64,000 nucleotides of DNA from Taibaiella koreensis. Lineage in GTDB: Bacteria; Bacteroidota; Bacteroidia; Chitinophagales; Chitinophagaceae. The notes under the pieces were generated by a model, which was given only the letters and a program-made list of their open reading frames with translations, was not told the DNA's origin and ran no database searches. Location of the stretch: positions 372,001 through 436,000 of the forward strand of contig NZ_QVNU01000006.1 of the NCBI RefSeq assembly GCF_003545715.1, in the 5' to 3' direction. Made by a program: the position numbers and the translations under genes. Positions 1-7,395 of this stretch are shown here, piece after piece. Position 1 is the stretch's first letter. Every line of letters starts with the position of its first letter.

Positions 1-1006
1 CAGAAAAGAAATTGTCGGGGTTGCGGTTAAGGGTCATTTTACCAATGCGCCGCAACGGTACCAATTCTTCGGGAATGATCTTCGTAGGATCGAGCAGGTC
101 AAAATCGAACTTATGTTCATCGGCTTCGGCGACGACCTGTATACCCAGCTCCCATTCGGGAAAAGCGCCATGCTCGATAGCGTCCCAAAGGTCGCGCCTG
201 TGAAAGTCGGGATCTTTACCGGATAGTTTTTGCGCCTCGTCCCAGGCGACGGAGTGAACGCCCAACAGAGGCTTCCAGTGAAATTTAACGAAATGGGATT
301 CGCCCGATTCGTTAATCAGGCGAAAGGTATGTACCCCGAAACCTTCCATCATGCGATAACTTCGCGGGATAGCCCTGTCGCTCATCAGCCACATGATCAT
401 ATGCGTCGACTCAGGCATCAGGGAAATAAAATCCCAAAAGGTATCGTGCGCCGACGCTGCTTGCGGCATCTCGTTATGAGGTTCCGGCTTAACCGCGTGG
501 ATAAGGTCCGGGAATTTGATTGCATCCTGGATAAAGAACACAGGCATGTTGTTACCTACCAGGTCGAAGTTGCCTTCCTGCGTGTAGAATTTTACGGCAA
601 AGCCACGTACGTCGCGCGCAAGATCCGTAGAACCTCTTGAGCCGGCAACGGTAGAAAAGCGAACGAATACGGGCGTTTCGACTGTTGTATCATTTAGAAA
701 ACCAGCCCTGGTCAACTGGGGTATCGGCTCATACAATTTAAAAACGCCATGCGCTGCCGAACCACGGGCATGCACAACCCGTTCCGGGATACGTTCATGA
801 TCGAAATGGGTCATTTTTTCTCGGAAGAGAAAATCCTCCATTAATGTTGGACCCCTATCGCCTGCTTTAAGCGAATTCTGATCGTCATTGATTTTCAAAC
901 CTTGGTTGCTGGTCATTTCTTGACCCGAACCCTGTTCGGTATCCGGCGTAAGATCTGCTGCTTTTTTATTCGGTTCGGCGGAATTAGGTGCGGAGGTGTC
1001 TGACAT
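1..1006 (-). CDS. katE: Catalase, large-subunit KatE type (C-terminus beyond the window)
   Basis: A haem catalase that breaks hydrogen peroxide into water and oxygen. About 335 residues are visible from the ATG at 1006 to the window edge; the C-terminal part is missing. The frame is open throughout. After a roughly 45-residue polar N-terminal extension comes the catalase core, with [20 protein letters not shown] (catalytic His in VVHARG), [25 protein letters not shown] (distal Asn region), and FHWKPLLGV followed by [16 protein letters not shown]. The long N-terminus and these motifs fit clade 2 catalases such as E. coli HPII (about 750 residues). The family call is firm; the full length cannot be seen. 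The gene is the last of a minus-strand operon, 33 nt after the zinc alcohol dehydrogenase gene. Neighbouring DUF892 and KGG genes suggest a stress-response setting. Confidence 0.95.
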   Translation of the reverse strand, partial: MSDTSAPNSAEPNKKAADLTPDTEQGSGQEMTSNQGLKINDDQNSLKAGDRGPTLMEDFLFREKMTHFDHERIPERVVHARGSAAHGVFKLYEPIPQLTRAGFLNDTTVETPVFVRFSTVAGSRGSTDLARDVRGFAVKFYTQEGNFDLVGNNMPVFFIQDAIKFPDLIHAVKPEPHNEMPQAASAHDTFWDFISLMPESTHMIMWLMSDRAIPRSYRMMEGFGVHTFRLINESGESHFVKFHWKPLLGVHSVAWDEAQKLSGKDPDFHRRDLWDAIEHGAFPEWELGIQVVAEADEHKFDFDLLDPTKIIPEELVPLRRIGKMTLNRNPDNFFS

Positions 1007-1039
1007 AATTTTTCTTTTAGCAGATGGAGGAAAATTGTT

Positions 1040-2215
1040 TTATTCAGCCCAGGGATCAAGCACAACCTTAACGCAGTTATCCTCTTTGTTTTTAAACATG
1101 GCGTAGCCGTCTGCTATCCTGGTCAGCGGCAGCCTGTGTGTGATGATATCATTAAGTTTCACTTTTCCTTCCTGTACATAGCCCAACAGTTTATCGATAT
1201 GCTTGTGCGCCGGAGCCTGCCCGCCTTTCATGATGATCCCTTTATCAAAGAACTGGCCCAGCGGAAAATTGTCATAGGTAGTAGGATAGACACCCAGCAC
1301 CGAAACAATACCACCTCGCCGGACCGCACTCATACAGGCTTCTATTACCTTAGGCGATCCCTTCTCCATATGAATCACTGCTTTTGCGCGATCGAGGAAC
1401 GAACGATCGGGTTCAAAACCTACGGCTTCGATGCACACATCTGCGCCGCGGCCGCCGGTAAGGCTCCGTATTTGTTCTACTACGTCCTTTGCCGTGTTGC
1501 CTTCCCAAAGGATGGTGTCACATTCAGCGGCGTTCCTTGCCATATCAAGCCGATAGGCCAGCGTATCGACGACAATGACGCGACCTGCATTCCGAAGCCG
1601 CGCGCTCTTTGCGGCCATGATCCCTACCGGCCCCGCTCCGAAAATAGCTACCGTTTCCCCACCTTTTATTTCTCCCCAGTCGACCCCGGTATATCCTGTG
1701 GGAAAGATGTCGGTAAGGAACAGCACTTGCTCATCAGTCAATCCATCCGGCACTTTGCGCGGGCCTACATCTGCGTAAGGGACCCGCACATACTGCGCCT
1801 GACCGCCATCGTAGCCACCGTACAAATCGGTATAACCGAAAAGTGCGCCGCCTTTCTCGGTCAGTAATCCACCTTCTGGGCCGTAATGTTCCGGATTGCT
1901 CTCTTCACATTGACCTGGCAGATGATGAGTACAAAAGAAGCAGTGGCCACAGGCAATAGGAAAGGGTACGACAACGCGATCGCCCTTCTTAAGATGAGTT
2001 ACCGCTTTACCGGTCTCTTCTACGATGCCCATAAATTCGTGACCGAGCACCATGGGGCGTGGCTGAGGAATACTGCCCGAGTAAATGTGCAGGTCGGAGC
2101 CACAGATCGCGGTCGCAGTCACTTTAAGAATAATATCCGTTTCATTTTTTATCCCCGGGTCAGCTACCGTATCACAGGTTACTTTTCCGGGGCCGTGTAT
2201 CACAGCTGCTTTCAT
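1040..2215 (-). CDS. Zinc-dependent alcohol dehydrogenase (formaldehyde dehydrogenase-like MDR)
   Basis: A 391-residue medium-chain dehydrogenase that oxidises an alcohol or aldehyde adduct with NAD(P). The catalytic zinc site is visible as C38 (in AICGSDLH) and H59-E60 (GHEFMG). The structural zinc is held by C89, C92, C95 and C103. The Rossmann loop GAGPVG is at 193-198. The extended segment after the structural zinc (residues 104-150) and the YGGYDGGQAQYVRVPYAD stretch resemble glutathione-independent formaldehyde dehydrogenase-like proteins. The true substrate cannot be told from sequence. The ATG at 2215 lies one nucleotide after the SDR stop, so the two are almost certainly cotranscribed and possibly translationally coupled. 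The catalase follows after 33 nt. Detoxification of reactive carbonyls alongside peroxide removal is an inference from this order. Confidence 0.9.
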   Translation of the reverse strand: MKAAVIHGPGKVTCDTVADPGIKNETDIILKVTATAICGSDLHIYSGSIPQPRPMVLGHEFMGIVEETGKAVTHLKKGDRVVVPFPIACGHCFFCTHHLPGQCEESNPEHYGPEGGLLTEKGGALFGYTDLYGGYDGGQAQYVRVPYADVGPRKVPDGLTDEQVLFLTDIFPTGYTGVDWGEIKGGETVAIFGAGPVGIMAAKSARLRNAGRVIVVDTLAYRLDMARNAAECDTILWEGNTAKDVVEQIRSLTGGRGADVCIEAVGFEPDRSFLDRAKAVIHMEKGSPKVIEACMSAVRRGGIVSVLGVYPTTYDNFPLGQFFDKGIIMKGGQAPAHKHIDKLLGYVQEGKVKLNDIITHRLPLTRIADGYAMFKNKEDNCVKVVLDPWAE

Positions 2216-2216
2216 A

Positions 2217-3017
2217 TCATTTGTTTTTAGGGTTAACCGGTTCCTGTTGTTTGTGCATCTGACCGGCCTTTACACTATCGGGAAGTAGGGCGCTAAGTGC
2301 TATGGTTAGCTTATTCATAAAGCCAGATACTACCATGTCATCGCCATTCATCAATGCTTCATAACCATCTTTGGCCACTTGGGCGGGATCAGCCAGCTTT
2401 CCTTCCTGTACTACCTTTGATTCCAGCATGTCCGCTTTAGCAAAAAAATCGGTATCGGTGGCGCCGGGCAGTAGAGCGGTAATCGTAACGCCAGAATCCT
2501 TGTTTTCGTCCCGGATCGCTTCTGTAAAGGATTGTACAAACGCTTTGGTGCCATGGTATACCGACTGAAAAGGCCCAGGCGCTTTGCCGGCAATTGAAGA
2601 CAGATTTAAAATGCGTCCCGCCTTGCGGGTAAGCATATCCTTAAGGAACAGCTTGGTGAGCACAACCAGAGAAGCAATATTGAGCTGAATGATATCCAGC
2701 TCGCGCTGTATATCTGTGTCTGCAAATTCTCCGTATTGCCCCTGGCCGGCATTATTGACCAATATATCGACGACAACATTTTTCTGTATTAGTTCATCAT
2801 ACAAATCAAAAGCAGCCGTAGGATCAAACAAGTCTTTCGAAATGGCAAGTATAGTCACCCCGTGAATTTGCAGCGAGCTCTTTGCTTGTTCTAGTTCGCC
2901 AGTGTCCCGAGCTACGATGACGAGATTGTGGCCATTACTGGCGAAGATCTTAGCTAATTCGTAACCGATACCCGAAGTGCCACCGGTAATTAGCGTGTAG
3001 TTTGAATGCTTATCCAT
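2217..3017 (-). CDS. Short-chain dehydrogenase/reductase (SDR, DltE-like)
   Basis: A 266-residue classical SDR oxidoreductase. The cofactor motif TGGTSGIG is at 11-18, NNAG at 88-91, the catalytic Ser at about 140-141 (NLSSIAG), and the YxxxK pair is Y154/K158 (YHGTKAF). The length is normal and no signal peptide is seen, so it is cytoplasmic. The substrate is unknown; this subgroup is usually annotated as DltE-like or general ketoreductase. It is the first gene of a three-gene operon with the zinc dehydrogenase and KatE: its TGA at 2217-2219 is separated from the next ATG by a single base. Confidence 0.9.
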   Translation of the reverse strand: MDKHSNYTLITGGTSGIGYELAKIFASNGHNLVIVARDTGELEQAKSSLQIHGVTILAISKDLFDPTAAFDLYDELIQKNVVVDILVNNAGQGQYGEFADTDIQRELDIIQLNIASLVVLTKLFLKDMLTRKAGRILNLSSIAGKAPGPFQSVYHGTKAFVQSFTEAIRDENKDSGVTITALLPGATDTDFFAKADMLESKVVQEGKLADPAQVAKDGYEALMNGDDMVVSGFMNKLTIALSALLPDSVKAGQMHKQQEPVNPKNK

Positions 3018-3458
3018 TGCTTATTCGTTTTGGTTAATTGGTCATCAGCTAAAGCCGCTCTAAATGGGATAGAAACATGGGGTTCGGATTAATGCCGCAA
3101 TTGAATTCAACTTTAGTATCGAACTTGCAGTATGTATGTAGAAACAATCTTTATGCCGGGAAATAATTAATCAGGATTTTTAGTTAAATCCTTAGAAGTC
3201 AATTCTCGGAAGCTCCAGCTATTTTCAATAGGGCCATGTAGAAACGAAATTAAATTCCCGTGTCGGGGAATATCTGTAACGCTTATTAGGCTGACATGTC
3301 CTGAAAAAAGTTCAGCCTATCTCGTACTTGTAGCAGAAGCTTCAGCACTGTATAACCGGAGTTTCCCTAAAGGGCAAAATGCTTCTTGCATTAACCCGAA
3401 CATTAACTTACCATTGCTGTTGCAGATTGTATCAATCTATCAAATAACCCTTATAGAT
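3018..3458. other. Intergenic region between divergent SDR operon and DUF72 gene
   Basis: No coding region is supported here. It must hold the promoters of both divergent units, but I see no clear TTTG-N19-TAnnTTTG match. Two weak hairpins are present: ATTCCC/GGGAAT near 3255-3272 and AGGCTGA/TCAGCCT near 3288-3318. Confidence 0.5.
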
Positions 3459-4220
3459 ATGGATCGACAGCAATTGTACCTGGGAACCAGTGGACTGGTC
3501 CTGCCTTATAAAAACCGCCAGGCTTATCCCCTTTCGCTTGAAGGAAAGAGCAGATTGAACATCTACGGTACGCTATTCAATTCTATTGAAATTAACTCCA
3601 TATTTTATAAGCTTCCCAAAGCCTCGACCATAGGGCAGTGGGTCCTTTCCGTAGGTGGGGACTTTCGATTTACATTTAAGCTCTGGAAAGAAATTACGCA
3701 TAGCCCGAACCTGGAATTTGATCAAGCTGCATTAGAACAATACTTTGAAGTGATCACCGGCGCCGGGAACAACCCAGGTTGCATTCTTATACAATTCCCG
3801 GCATCGGTCCGGTATCCAATGCTAAAAAAGGTAGCATCACTCTTGTCCGAATTGCAGCTGATCAACCACGATCGGTGGTCAGTCGCGGTTGAATTCAGGA
3901 GCCCTTCCTGGTATTGTGAGCCAACTTATGATATGCTAAATACATACAATACTGCTATGGTGTTTCACGACAAATCGGGCAGCGCCTCCCCTCATCCGGA
4001 GCTGTACGCACCACATACTTACCTGCGGTTTCACGGACCGGAGGGAAATTATAAAGGGAGCTATGACCAGGGATTCCTGTTTGAATATGCTGGATATATT
4101 GTGGAGTGGTTGCGTGCCGGAAAGGTCGTATACGTTTACTTTAATAACACTATGGGCGGGGCATTGGATAATCTGCGAACCTTAAAAAAAATTCTTCACG
4201 ATGATTTTCAGATTGTTTGA
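3459..4220 (+). CDS. DUF72 (YecE-like) protein
   Basis: A 253-residue protein of the DUF72 family, a TIM-barrel family of unknown biochemical role. It shows LYLGTSGLV at the N-terminus, FNSIEINSIFYKLPKASTIGQW (the typical EINsTFY block), FRFTFKLWKEITH, ILIQFPASVRY, a VEFRSPSWY block and the C-terminal YVYFNNTMGGALDNLRTLKK, where N and G residues are conserved. The reading frame extends upstream to 3414, but the ATG at 3459 (MDRQQLYLGTSG) fits the family start better. It stands alone, divergent from the SDR/ADH/catalase operon. Family assignment is confident; function is not known. Confidence 0.85.
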   Translation: MDRQQLYLGTSGLVLPYKNRQAYPLSLEGKSRLNIYGTLFNSIEINSIFYKLPKASTIGQWVLSVGGDFRFTFKLWKEITHSPNLEFDQAALEQYFEVITGAGNNPGCILIQFPASVRYPMLKKVASLLSELQLINHDRWSVAVEFRSPSWYCEPTYDMLNTYNTAMVFHDKSGSASPHPELYAPHTYLRFHGPEGNYKGSYDQGFLFEYAGYIVEWLRAGKVVYVYFNNTMGGALDNLRTLKKILHDDFQIV

Positions 4221-4418
4221 ATGCATGCCATTCGTTGTTTTCTTTAAGCTTAAGGAGAGTGATAAATTATGCTAATTGGTTATCAAAGCAAATCCTGATA
4301 AAACAAGATTTAAAGATCGCAAGTGTTGGCATTTTTTGTAGTCATAAGAACGTCTAAACATCAATACAATGTTCTCACAAATGCTACGCCTTACTAGATT
4401 TAATAAGTAGCTTACAAT

Positions 4419-4685
4419 ATGTATACCACACCACCAGATGTGCCAGAGTATAGGGTACGTCTTACAGATTTTGCGATAGCAAAATTGCTAGGCCTTAGCC
4501 TGGAGGAATATGGACAATTAAACCACAGACCAATTGAGGCTTTCACGGATTCACAAGGGAACATAACAGAGTTCTACATCCGTGTCAGTTCCAATAATTC
4601 TCCCCGATTACTGAATAAATTGAATCTTGACGATAGCAATTTCGTAAGATTTGATCCAAAGCGAGTTTTTAAAATGTATGTTTAA
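4419..4685 (+). CDS. Small protein of unknown function (intact copy of a duplicated pair)
   Basis: An 88-residue protein I do not recognise. The core is YRVRLTDFAIAKLLGLSLEEY, then a segment ending ITEFYIRVSSNN and a tail NLDDSNFVRFDPKRVF. There is no signal peptide, membrane segment or cysteine. That it is a real coding sequence is supported by a degenerate second copy at 6741-6975, where the same residues are recognisable across frameshifts. The stop codon sits inside a perfect 50-bp palindrome that probably acts as terminator. Confidence 0.7.
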   Translation: MYTTPPDVPEYRVRLTDFAIAKLLGLSLEEYGQLNHRPIEAFTDSQGNITEFYIRVSSNNSPRLLNKLNLDDSNFVRFDPKRVFKMYV

Positions 4686-4726
4686 AATATAAGCCTCCCA
4701 ATTGGGAGGCTTATATTTTAAACATA
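4677..4726. terminator. Perfect 50-bp palindrome, probable terminator
   Basis: Two 25-bp arms are exact reverse complements with no spacer; the centre AATT lies at 4700-4703. The core is GC-rich (GCCTCCC/GGGAGGC) and the flanks are A/T-rich, so the transcript from either strand would form a strong hairpin followed by a U-rich stretch. The left arm covers the last three codons and the stop of the preceding small gene. The minus-strand gene at 4881 runs toward it, so it can serve both strands. Confidence 0.8.
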
Positions 4727-4880
4727 GTTATACTTAGCCTATTATCAGAATAATGTGTACCAGCTAACATCCTTCTGAGCATCTAAATGATCTCATCAAG
4801 ACAACTCTCCTAAGGCTTTATGTAATGAAGCCTTAGGGGGCGAAGCCTGGACAAATATTGCCCATCAACTCATACGCTGC

Positions 4881-5099
4881 TTAATCATGACCTTCCGTCT
4901 TTACAATTTTATTGTAAATCCCCAATAACAAAAAGGGAGATGCCCACTGTCCGACAAATAATGCGGTATGCTTACATCCTGCAATTTTTAGTGCGAGTGA
5001 AACACCCATTGATGCAATCGCAGCGCCGAGAAATACTGTAGATGGAATCTTAGCGGTCTGACTTTCTATTGCTTCCGTTGTTTTACCTTCGTGTGCCAT
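4881..5099 (-). CDS. Small membrane protein of unknown function
   Basis: A 72-residue protein with two hydrophobic segments (about residues 20-41, TVFLGAAIASMGVSLALKIAG, and 47-62, ALFVGQWASPFLLLGIYNK) after a short polar N-terminus. I do not recognise a named family. The reading frame extends to 5135, but the ATG at 5099 (MAHEGKTTEAIES) gives a more natural start. It lies 81 nt downstream of the DUF892 gene on the same strand and is probably part of the same stress-related group; that link is inference. Confidence 0.6.
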   Translation of the reverse strand: MAHEGKTTEAIESQTAKIPSTVFLGAAIASMGVSLALKIAGCKHTALFVGQWASPFLLLGIYNKIVKTEGHD

Positions 5100-5180
5100 A
5101 ATTATTTTTTTAAGTTTAATAAAGAAATTTGCCAAAAGATTCTATAGTTTCAGCGGTGGTTTCGCTTATATTTATAGTAA

Positions 5181-5771
5181 TCAATGCTCCTCGCCTGCTT
5201 CAAAATTAATATCGCCTTCGGCAATATCTGTAAGCAGGTTATCGGTGTCTTCTTCTTCCTGAAGGGTTCTCTCCAATATTTCGGCAACATCTTCGTGATC
5301 GAGCGTCAAGGCCAATTGTATCAGGCCTCCATAAGAAGCGATCTCATAATGCTCTACCTTTTGCGCCGCAATAATCAAGGCAGCATCCCGGGTCATTGAT
5401 CCTTCTGGCGTAGATTCGATCACGTGCTCTCCTTCCTTAATCAGGCCTGTCATAGCATCACACTTCTTCGCTTCAGCTTTTTGCCCCAGTAAAGAGAATA
5501 TTTTCTCCAGTCTTGAAATGTGTTTTCGCGTCTGTAATTCATGATCTTCGAATGCATCTTTTAGCGCCTCTGTAGTGGCAGCTGTTCTCATTTTTGGCAA
5601 AGCTTCGGTAAGCGCCTTTTCTGCCCAGAGGATGTCTTTGAGCGCGTTCAGGAAAAATAGATTTAGCGGATCTCTGTCATTCGACTTGGCAATTGTTTTC
5701 GAAGTTTTGGGTGAGCTACTTGCTGTATCTTCAGTTGCTGTTGAGACAGCAGTTGTGGTTTCTGATTTCAT
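5181..5771 (-). CDS. DUF892 ferritin-like protein (YciF/YciE-like)
   Basis: A 196-residue protein with a low-complexity Ser/Thr-rich N-terminus (1-33) followed by a DUF892 four-helix domain (about 36-190). The domain shows FFLNALKDILWAEKALTEALPKM, a HELQTRKHISRLEKIF helix, KVEHYEIASYG and a C-terminal LQEEEDTDNLLTDIAE helix. The E/H residues are placed as in the ferritin-like metal-binding fold. E. coli YciF (about 166 residues) is a general stress protein of unknown exact role. Here the gene follows a KGG-motif gene on the same strand, matching the yciG-yciF pairing of enterobacteria. Regulation by stress is inferred, not seen. Confidence 0.85.
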   Translation of the reverse strand: MKSETTTAVSTATEDTASSSPKTSKTIAKSNDRDPLNLFFLNALKDILWAEKALTEALPKMRTAATTEALKDAFEDHELQTRKHISRLEKIFSLLGQKAEAKKCDAMTGLIKEGEHVIESTPEGSMTRDAALIIAAQKVEHYEIASYGGLIQLALTLDHEDVAEILERTLQEEEDTDNLLTDIAEGDINFEAGEEH

Positions 5772-5841
5772 TGTGGCAAAATTTTAAAAAGGGATAAAAA
5801 GTATCAAGGGAGAATCGATCATTCCCCCTTGAATATTAAAC

Positions 5842-6507
5842 TTAACGGTTGCGGCCGCCAAATCCGGAGCGTCCGTTATTGGCGCTTCTACCGCCGCCAT
5901 GGGATGCTTTTCCTCCCATAGAGGATATACGGGTACGTTCAGCCTTACTCATACTGGCAAATCCTCTTTTGCTTGATCCACCTGAACCAGATGATTTTCT
6001 GCTCGACGCCCCATTACGGCCGGAAAAATTGTTGTCCGACCCGGATCCCCGGCCGGAGGAACTTCTACCCGAAGACGAGGAAGACCGTGATGACCGGCTA
6101 TTAGACGATCGACCAGATGAACTGTTGGTACGGGTCCTGCCGGATGTACCCGACGAACGACCGGAAGCTCTTCTTCTACCTGACCTGCTGCTGCGGCCAT
6201 CATCTTCATCTTCATCATCGTAATCTTCATCATCATCGTAATCTTCATCATAGTCATCATCATCTTCGTCTTCATAGCTTTCTTCGTATTCATCATCATA
6301 GTCATCACCGTTCTCACCATCTTCATAGCCTTGTTCATAGCCCGCTCTGTAGCCTTCTTCGAAAGAGTCATCCTCCTCTTCATAATCATTACTACGGCTG
6401 TTTCTGCCGGAACTGTTACTGTTACTGCGTGAGGTGTTTCCACCACGATTGGAAGATGTACCCTGACCGCCTGACCGGCCGCTGCGTCGATTGTTTGTCG
6501 TTGCCAT
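5842..6507 (-). CDS. KGG-motif stress protein, disordered with an acidic block
   Basis: A 221-residue protein, almost certainly largely disordered. Residues 1-40 are rich in Arg, Ser, Gly and Asn, about 41-105 are dominated by Asp/Glu/Tyr (DDEDYDDEDEDD and similar), and about 106-180 are again Arg/Ser-rich. The tail GFASMSKAERTRISSMGGK and ASHGGG is a stress-induced KGG-type motif as in E. coli YciG. The frame continues to 6591 and would add a hydrophobic leader, but the ATG at 6507 (MATTNNRRSGRSGG) matches YciG-like starts. It lies 70 nt upstream of the DUF892 gene on the same strand. The charge pattern is far from its neighbours; the acidic codons give a striking trinucleotide-rich DNA tract near 6200-6400. 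Confidence 0.8.
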   Translation of the reverse strand: MATTNNRRSGRSGGQGTSSNRGGNTSRSNSNSSGRNSRSNDYEEEDDSFEEGYRAGYEQGYEDGENGDDYDDEYEESYEDEDDDDYDEDYDDDEDYDDEDEDDGRSSRSGRRRASGRSSGTSGRTRTNSSSGRSSNSRSSRSSSSSGRSSSGRGSGSDNNFSGRNGASSRKSSGSGGSSKRGFASMSKAERTRISSMGGKASHGGGRSANNGRSGFGGRNR

Positions 6508-6740
6508 TGTGTCGATTTTAAAATAGTATAGAGATACCAGGATAAGTCCAAAAACAGTACCTAAATATAAATAGCTATCTATCAGTAGCAACTTTTTTTC
6601 AGCAGGGAAAGGGAGGCCTCAATAAGTCCCGATCGGGGAAACATATGGTACAATAGAATAGCGCAGAAGAATTGAATTGGTAGATGTCTGGGTGAGGCCT
6701 TAAGTGTTTGTACTGATATTAACCTTTTATAGACTAAAGG

Positions 6741-6975
6741 TACCGGACACGACTAACAGACAGTGCTATTGCGCATTTGATAGGGCTAACGTTGGCAGAA
6801 TATCACGAATTAAACCATAACTTTTAGAAGCTTTTCGTAATGGTGCAGGAGAAATTACGGAGTTTTTATTCATGTAAGCTCGAATAACAACAAGAAGATT
6901 TTGGACAAATTGAAACTTGATAAGAGCAATTTCATAAGATTTACTCCTAAGGAAGTTTGCAGTTTTTACATTTAA
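6741..6975 (+). pseudogene. Decayed paralogue of the small gene at 4419-4685
   Basis: No single frame is open, but three segments read as the same protein: YRTRLTDSAIAHLIGLTLAEY with HELNHN, then LEAFRNGAGEITEFLF, then VSSNNNKKILDKLKLDKSN followed by FIRFTPKEV and a TAA at 6973. They align in order with the intact 88-residue protein but lie in different frames separated by stops. The first residues of the gene are missing; an in-frame TAA lies just before the homology. Confidence 0.8.
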
Positions 6976-7039
6976 TTATATGAATAGATACTTGAGGACT
7001 AGGTTCGAAAGTTAAAGTGCCATAAAGCAAACGATCATA

Positions 7040-7287
7040 TTAACAATGGCTTAGTATTTCCCTTGGTTCGACATCTAACGCATTAGCCAATAGTGATAAA
7101 TAAGAAACGGAGAAGTTGACCTTCCCAAGTTCTATCTATTGATTTGAGAATAGTCTTTATCGCCACAAGCAAAGGCGAGCTCCATTTGGGTTAAGCCCTT
7201 TTTCAAACGCAAAGCCCTGATGTTTTCTCCTAACTTCTGGAGAAAGACATCATCTCTATAATAGGGCTTCCTGATCTTCCTTTGCAC
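7040..7287 (-). pseudogene. XRE-family HTH regulator broken by a single-base deletion
   Basis: The minus strand reads KLGENIRALRLKKGLTQMEL and AFACGDKDYSQINR, then hits a stop; shifting one frame continues as ELGKVNFSVSYLSLLANALD and VEPREILSHC to a TAA at 7040-7042. Together this is a typical lambda-repressor-like HTH domain. Restoring one A near 7131-7137 gives SQINRIELGK, as expected for the family. No good ATG is seen; a GTG at 7287 is the best start. It is divergent from the serine recombinase and was probably a repressor of the element. Confidence 0.75.
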
Positions 7288-7307
7288 TGCACAAAAGAAG
7301 ATTTTAA

Positions 7308-7344
7308 GGATAATTCGACATAGGGATAATTATCCTTATTTTTG
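7308..7344 (+). promoter_or_regulatory. Candidate operator and promoter of the recombinase gene
   Basis: A perfect 12-bp palindrome GGATAATTATCC is at 7324-7335, with an extra copy of its half, GGATAATT, 16 bp upstream at 7308-7315. The -7 box TATTTTTG at 7337-7344 fits the Bacteroidota consensus TAnnTTTG and abuts the palindrome; the recombinase ATG is at 7396. I infer this is where the now broken XRE repressor bound. Confidence 0.5.
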
Positions 7345-7395
7345 CAATAGCTATGTGCCGCAGCTTAATTTACTGCCCCGAAATGTCTTTGGCAC

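Noticed and set aside
5949-6551. A 200-residue frame on the minus strand, and plus-strand frames rich in His/Ser, over the KGG gene
   Set aside because: Shadow frames created by the GAT/TCA-rich DNA of the acidic block; the KGG frame has the recognisable motif and a good start.
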